NCBI GenBank assembly: GCA_036511155.1
Contig: DATCCR010000242.1
Coordinates: 1-28,215, forward strand
Length of the DNA stretch: 28,215 bases
Source of the DNA: Bog-756 sp036511155
GTDB lineage: Bacteria; Actinomycetota; Acidimicrobiia; Acidimicrobiales; RAAP-2
Direction: 5' to 3'
The stretch's first letter is position 1, and each line of letters begins with the position of its first letter. Positions 25,753 to 28,215 of the stretch are shown here, one piece after another. The notes under the pieces were generated by a model that saw only the letters and a program-made list of their open reading frames with translations, did not search any database and was not told where the DNA came from. Both the position numbers and the translations under genes were made by a program.

Positions 25753-27092
25753 TAGGAGGCGCGACGCCCGGCCGGACGGGCCGGCACGGGGCGACGTGGC
25801 CCCGGGGGCGGGGGGATCGGGATCCCCAGGAGGCGGGCCAGCTCGGGCACGTGTCCGGCGGCCTTGCGGGCCTCGGCCAGCAGCGCCTCGTCGGCACCGG
25901 CCGGCAGCCCGGCGGGCTTGACGGTGCGGCGCACCGGGCATTCGACCACGACCTCCAGCAGGGCCAGCCAGGCCTCGGGTGTGGCATCGGCCGACATGGC
26001 CTGACCGGCGGCGTCGGCAAGTCGGACGGCCAGCTCGGCGGAGAGGCGGGCCGACGGCTCGGGCGGGCGGATGGAGGCGCGCACGGCGTCGACCACCCGG
26101 CCTTCGTCGAGGGAGGTGGTGATCCGCTCGACCCAGCGTTCGCGCAGGGCGGTGACCCGTTCGGTGAGGCTCGACTTCAGCGAGGCGAGCATCTCGGCGC
26201 CCTCGGCGTCGAGGGTGACCGTGGAGGCCGAGGCCACGATGGACCGCAGTTCGCGCAAGGGGGTGTCCTTGCCGGCGTTGCGGGCGACGGAGGCCCGGTC
26301 CTTCCATGTGGCCAGGCTGATGATCGGGCGCAGCTCCTCGGCCATGGCCATGAGCGGGGCCTCGGTCACCTCGGGGCGTCCCTCGGCCTTGGCCCGGGTG
26401 TTCTGCTCCTGGATGGCCTGGCGGACCGACGGGATGCCGCCCTTGATGAGCTGCTCGGCCACCGGGATCTGCTCGGGGCGGAGGTCGGCCAGCGCCGCGT
26501 TGCGGAAGACGGTGGAGGTGGCGGGACGCCGGTCGCCGCGCTCACCACGGTCACGTCCGGCACCTTCGCGGCCGCCGGGACGGGCCGGGCCGGAGCGGCG
26601 TGCGCCACCGGGGCCACCGGATCCACCTGAGCCACCTGGGCCACCTGGGCCACCTGGGCCCGACGATGCGCCCTCACGGGGCTTGCCGTCGCCACGCGGG
26701 CCACGGGGACCGCCGCCACCCTCGGTGCGGGGGCCACGACCGGACGGACGGCGCGAGCCGTCACGGTTGTCGTCGCCGTAGTCGTCACGGCGGCGCTTGC
26801 CCTTGCCGGCCAGGACGACGTTGACGTCCGGGCCCTTCTGGGGCGTCCCGATGATCTCGATGCGCTCGACGGGCTTGGGCTCGCCCTTCCCCTTGGGGGC
26901 GAGCAGCGCGGTGACGGTGGTGCCGTCGAGCGTCGTCTCCACCTCGGCCCGGAGCACGGACCCCACCGTGGTGCCTGAGGGGACCAGCTCGGCGGACACC
27001 GTGCCACGGGGCTGCTTGGCCCCCGCGGCGCGCCACGTCCACGTGGACTCGTCCGACTGACTGGTTAGTTCGACTTCGATTCGATGGCCCAT
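25752..27092 (-). CDS. Hypothetical protein with Gly/Arg-rich and collagen-like linker
   Basis: A 446-residue protein not recognised as a named family. Residues 1-95 look like a beta domain (MGHRIEVELTSQSDESTWTW, GSVLRAEVETTLDGTTVTALL). Residues 99-190 are low-complexity, rich in Arg and Gly, with RGPRTEGGGGPRGPRGDG and Gly-Gly-Pro repeats, similar to RNA-binding RG-rich regions. Residues 195-435 are predominantly helical (DLRPEQIPVAEQLIKGGIP, LRELRSIVASASTVTLD, ERVTALRERWVERITTSL). A Pro-rich tail ends the protein. ATG 27090-27092 is close to a TAGCCT element. Nucleic-acid binding is an inference from composition only. Confidence 0.72.
   Translation of the reverse strand: MGHRIEVELTSQSDESTWTWRAAGAKQPRGTVSAELVPSGTTVGSVLRAEVETTLDGTTVTALLAPKGKGEPKPVERIEIIGTPQKGPDVNVVLAGKGKRRRDDYGDDNRDGSRRPSGRGPRTEGGGGPRGPRGDGKPREGASSGPGGPGGPGGSGGSGGPGGARRSGPARPGGREGAGRDRGERGDRRPATSTVFRNAALADLRPEQIPVAEQLIKGGIPSVRQAIQEQNTRAKAEGRPEVTEAPLMAMAEELRPIISLATWKDRASVARNAGKDTPLRELRSIVASASTVTLDAEGAEMLASLKSSLTERVTALRERWVERITTSLDEGRVVDAVRASIRPPEPSARLSAELAVRLADAAGQAMSADATPEAWLALLEVVVECPVRRTVKPAGLPAGADEALLAEARKAAGHVPELARLLGIPIPPPPGPRRPVPARPAGRRAS
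26604..26657. repeat. Six 9-base tandem repeats coding for the Gly-Pro linker
   Basis: Six units of the form GCCACCTGG or close variants occupy 26604-26657; the last three are identical. On the minus strand they encode Gly-Gly-Pro and Gly-Gly-Ser. The unit is a multiple of three, so changes in copy number would keep the frame. Confidence 0.75.
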
Positions 27093-27102
27093 ACCGGGCG
27101 AC

Positions 27103-27108
27103 AGGCTA
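27103..27108 (-). promoter_or_regulatory. -10 element of the Gly/Arg-rich protein gene
   Basis: On the minus strand TAGCCT ends ten bases before the ATG (27090-27092), predicting a very short leader without a ribosome site. The 187-base divergent gap (27093-27279) holds no gene. Confidence 0.35.
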
Positions 27109-27240
27109 CTGCCGAAGACACCCCCGCACGAACGGTGGCCTCCGGCGCCACGGCGACGGCCCGCCGACTCCGGGTCGCGACGGCGGTTTGGCCAGGTCAC
27201 CACCGGTCGCCCTGTCGTCCGCCAGCCGTGGTCGACCCTC

Positions 27241-27246
27241 TACGCT
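27241..27246 (+). promoter_or_regulatory. -10 element of the nitroreductase gene
   Basis: TACGCT predicts a start near 27253, giving a leader of about 27 bases that contains the ribosome site GGGAAGG (27264-27270), nine bases before ATG 27280. This gene therefore uses a conventional leader, unlike many others here. Confidence 0.42.
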
Positions 27247-27279
27247 GCTCGTGTCGGCGACACGGGAAGGCTTACGCTC

Positions 27280-27927
27280 ATGGATCGGGACGACGACGGC
27301 ACCGGTGACGGCGGGGCAGACGGCACTACGTCGGTGCCGCCGGCCGACCCGACCTGGGTCGGCCGCCTGTCGGCGGTCCGCCCCGAGCCCGACTCCGACG
27401 GCCAGGTGCCGGAACCCGGTGACCTGGAGCGGATCCTGGCCACGGCCACGACCGTGCCCGACCATGGCGGCCTCGAGCCCTGGCGGTTCGCCGTGTGCAC
27501 CGGTACGGGGCGGGACCGGTTGGCCGACGCCCTGGTGGCCGGGCTCCACGAGGCGCAGGGCTTCGACCTTCCGGACGCGGTGGTGGCCAAGATGCGCGGC
27601 AAGGCCTATGCCGCACCGTGCTCGGTCGTGCTGATCGCCTCCCCCGACCCGACCAGCAACGTGGAGGTGTGGGAGCAGGTGGCCTCGGCGTCGTGCACGG
27701 GCTACGCAGTGGTGCTGGCCGCCACCGGCCTCGGCTACGGCGCCGTCTGGAAGAGCGCCGGGGTCCTGGGCACCGGGCCCGTGCGGACACTGTTCGGCCT
27801 GACCGAGCACGAGTCGCTGCTCGGGTGGGTCAACCTGGGCACACCGGCGCCGCTGGGCCGGAAGAAGTCGGCGGTGGCACCCACGGTCGACCCGCTCGAC
27901 GGCCGGGTGCTCCGGCTCGACGCCTGA
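27280..27927 (+). CDS. Nitroreductase family protein, YdjA-like
   Basis: A 215-residue FMN-dependent oxidoreductase resembling E. coli YdjA. It shows TVPDHGGLEPWRFAV (58-72), the YdjA-type flavin and substrate segment, then VWEQVASASCTGYAVVLAATGLGYGAVWKSAG and LLGWVNLGTP, both conserved in this group. An N-terminal extension of about 25 Asp/Gly-rich residues is unusual, and the normal RRSxR flavin motif is weakened to RLSAVR. ATG 27280 follows GGGAAGG. It is convergent with the small zinc-ribbon gene, with only four bases between their stops. The substrate is unknown. Confidence 0.85.
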   Translation: MDRDDDGTGDGGADGTTSVPPADPTWVGRLSAVRPEPDSDGQVPEPGDLERILATATTVPDHGGLEPWRFAVCTGTGRDRLADALVAGLHEAQGFDLPDAVVAKMRGKAYAAPCSVVLIASPDPTSNVEVWEQVASASCTGYAVVLAATGLGYGAVWKSAGVLGTGPVRTLFGLTEHESLLGWVNLGTPAPLGRKKSAVAPTVDPLDGRVLRLDA

Positions 27928-27931
27928 ACCG

Positions 27932-28186
27932 CTACCAGCCGAAGCGGGCCAGCGGCGGGCCGAGGCCGGCCTCGTCGGCGCACACCCCGCACAGGTCCAT
28001 CCGCCGGGCCCCGGGACGGTCGGAGGCGGCCACCCGGCGCCAGCCGTAGCGGCGGGCCTCCTCGAGGCATGCCGACTCGGACCAGCGGGGCTGAGTCCGG
28101 GCGCCGCACTTCCCGCAGGTGCGGTAGTAGACGTCATCGGCGTCGTACATGTCCTCGAAGGAGAAGTCGTCGGGGTCGTAGTCCAT
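27932..28186 (-). CDS. Small zinc-ribbon-like hypothetical protein
   Basis: An 84-residue protein of unknown function. The N-terminus is acidic with aromatic residues (DYDPDDFSFEDMYD). Two Cys pairs, CGKC (24/27) and CGVC (66/69), plus Cys40 between them, suggest a zinc ribbon. ATG 28184-28186 follows CGGAG on the minus strand about eight bases upstream, and a TATCCT -10 is at 28205-28210, giving a complete transcription and translation start. It runs convergent into the nitroreductase gene. Confidence 0.72.
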   Translation of the reverse strand: MDYDPDDFSFEDMYDADDVYYRTCGKCGARTQPRWSESACLEEARRYGWRRVAASDRPGARRMDLCGVCADEAGLGPPLARFGW

Positions 28187-28204
28187 GGTGGTCGCTCCGA
28201 GGTG

Positions 28205-28210
28205 AGGATA
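28205..28210 (-). promoter_or_regulatory. -10 element of the zinc-ribbon gene
   Basis: On the minus strand TATCCT lies 18 bases before ATG 28184-28186, with CGGAG between. The -35 region would be beyond the right edge. Confidence 0.4.
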
Positions 28211-28215
28211 CCGGG

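Noticed and set aside
26604..26657. Short repeats that might suggest a CRISPR array
   Set aside because: Units are 9 bases, contiguous with no spacers, and in frame inside a coding region.

Overview
The window is a GC-rich, gene-dense piece of an actinobacterial chromosome. The gene set is a complete Pup-proteasome system (mpa, dop, pup, prcB, prcA, pafA), a DUF4193-type zinc protein, TrmI next to mpa, and Tat plus HelY genes downstream of pafA. Gene order and family variants suggest an Acidimicrobiia-like lineage, but no rRNA marker is present, so the class is inferred. No insertion sequences, phage genes, CRISPR arrays, tRNAs or rRNAs were seen. This is core chromosome rather than an accessory island.

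Layout. (1) 1-7366, minus strand: cupin dioxygenase-like gene, FIST-domain sensor, then the pentose phosphate genes tkt, tal, gnd and zwf (zwf runs off the left edge). (2) 7421-9735, plus strand: hot-dog thioesterase, three small membrane-protein genes, and the tRNA m1A58 methyltransferase trmI. (3) 9786-10022, minus strand: a small ferredoxin. (4) 10298-16807, plus strand: mpa, dop, pup, prcB, prcA, pafA. (5) 16864-23455, plus strand: two adjacent signal peptidase I genes, a TatA/B-type subunit, tatC, a compact HelY-like helicase and a double-domain ThyX-like protein. (6) 23456-24048: a 593-base stretch without a credible gene, carrying a promoter and several strong hairpins; candidate non-coding RNA. 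(7) 24049-28186: a DUF4193 protein, a hypothetical protein, a GNAT acetyltransferase, a divergent 446-residue Gly/Arg-rich protein, a YdjA-like nitroreductase and a small zinc-ribbon protein.

How the genes work together. Pup ends in Gly-Gly-Glu and can be ligated directly to lysines by PafA. Dop would mainly remove it. Mpa (ending in Gln-Tyr-Leu) unfolds pupylated substrates into the PrcB/PrcA chamber. The two signal peptidases and the Tat subunits form an export block. tkt-tal-gnd-zwf supply pentose phosphates and reductant, and gnd looks like the short NAD-type enzyme.

The most notable non-coding pattern is a TANNNT-type -10 element placed 6-9 bases before many start codons, which suggests widespread leaderless or nearly leaderless transcription. 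At pafA and lepB2 this element lies inside a palindrome or inverted repeat. Other points worth checking are the structured gap at 23456-24048, the tandem ThyX-like protein with a split signature, and the HelY lacking the usual insert. I did not find an obvious new multi-gene system.
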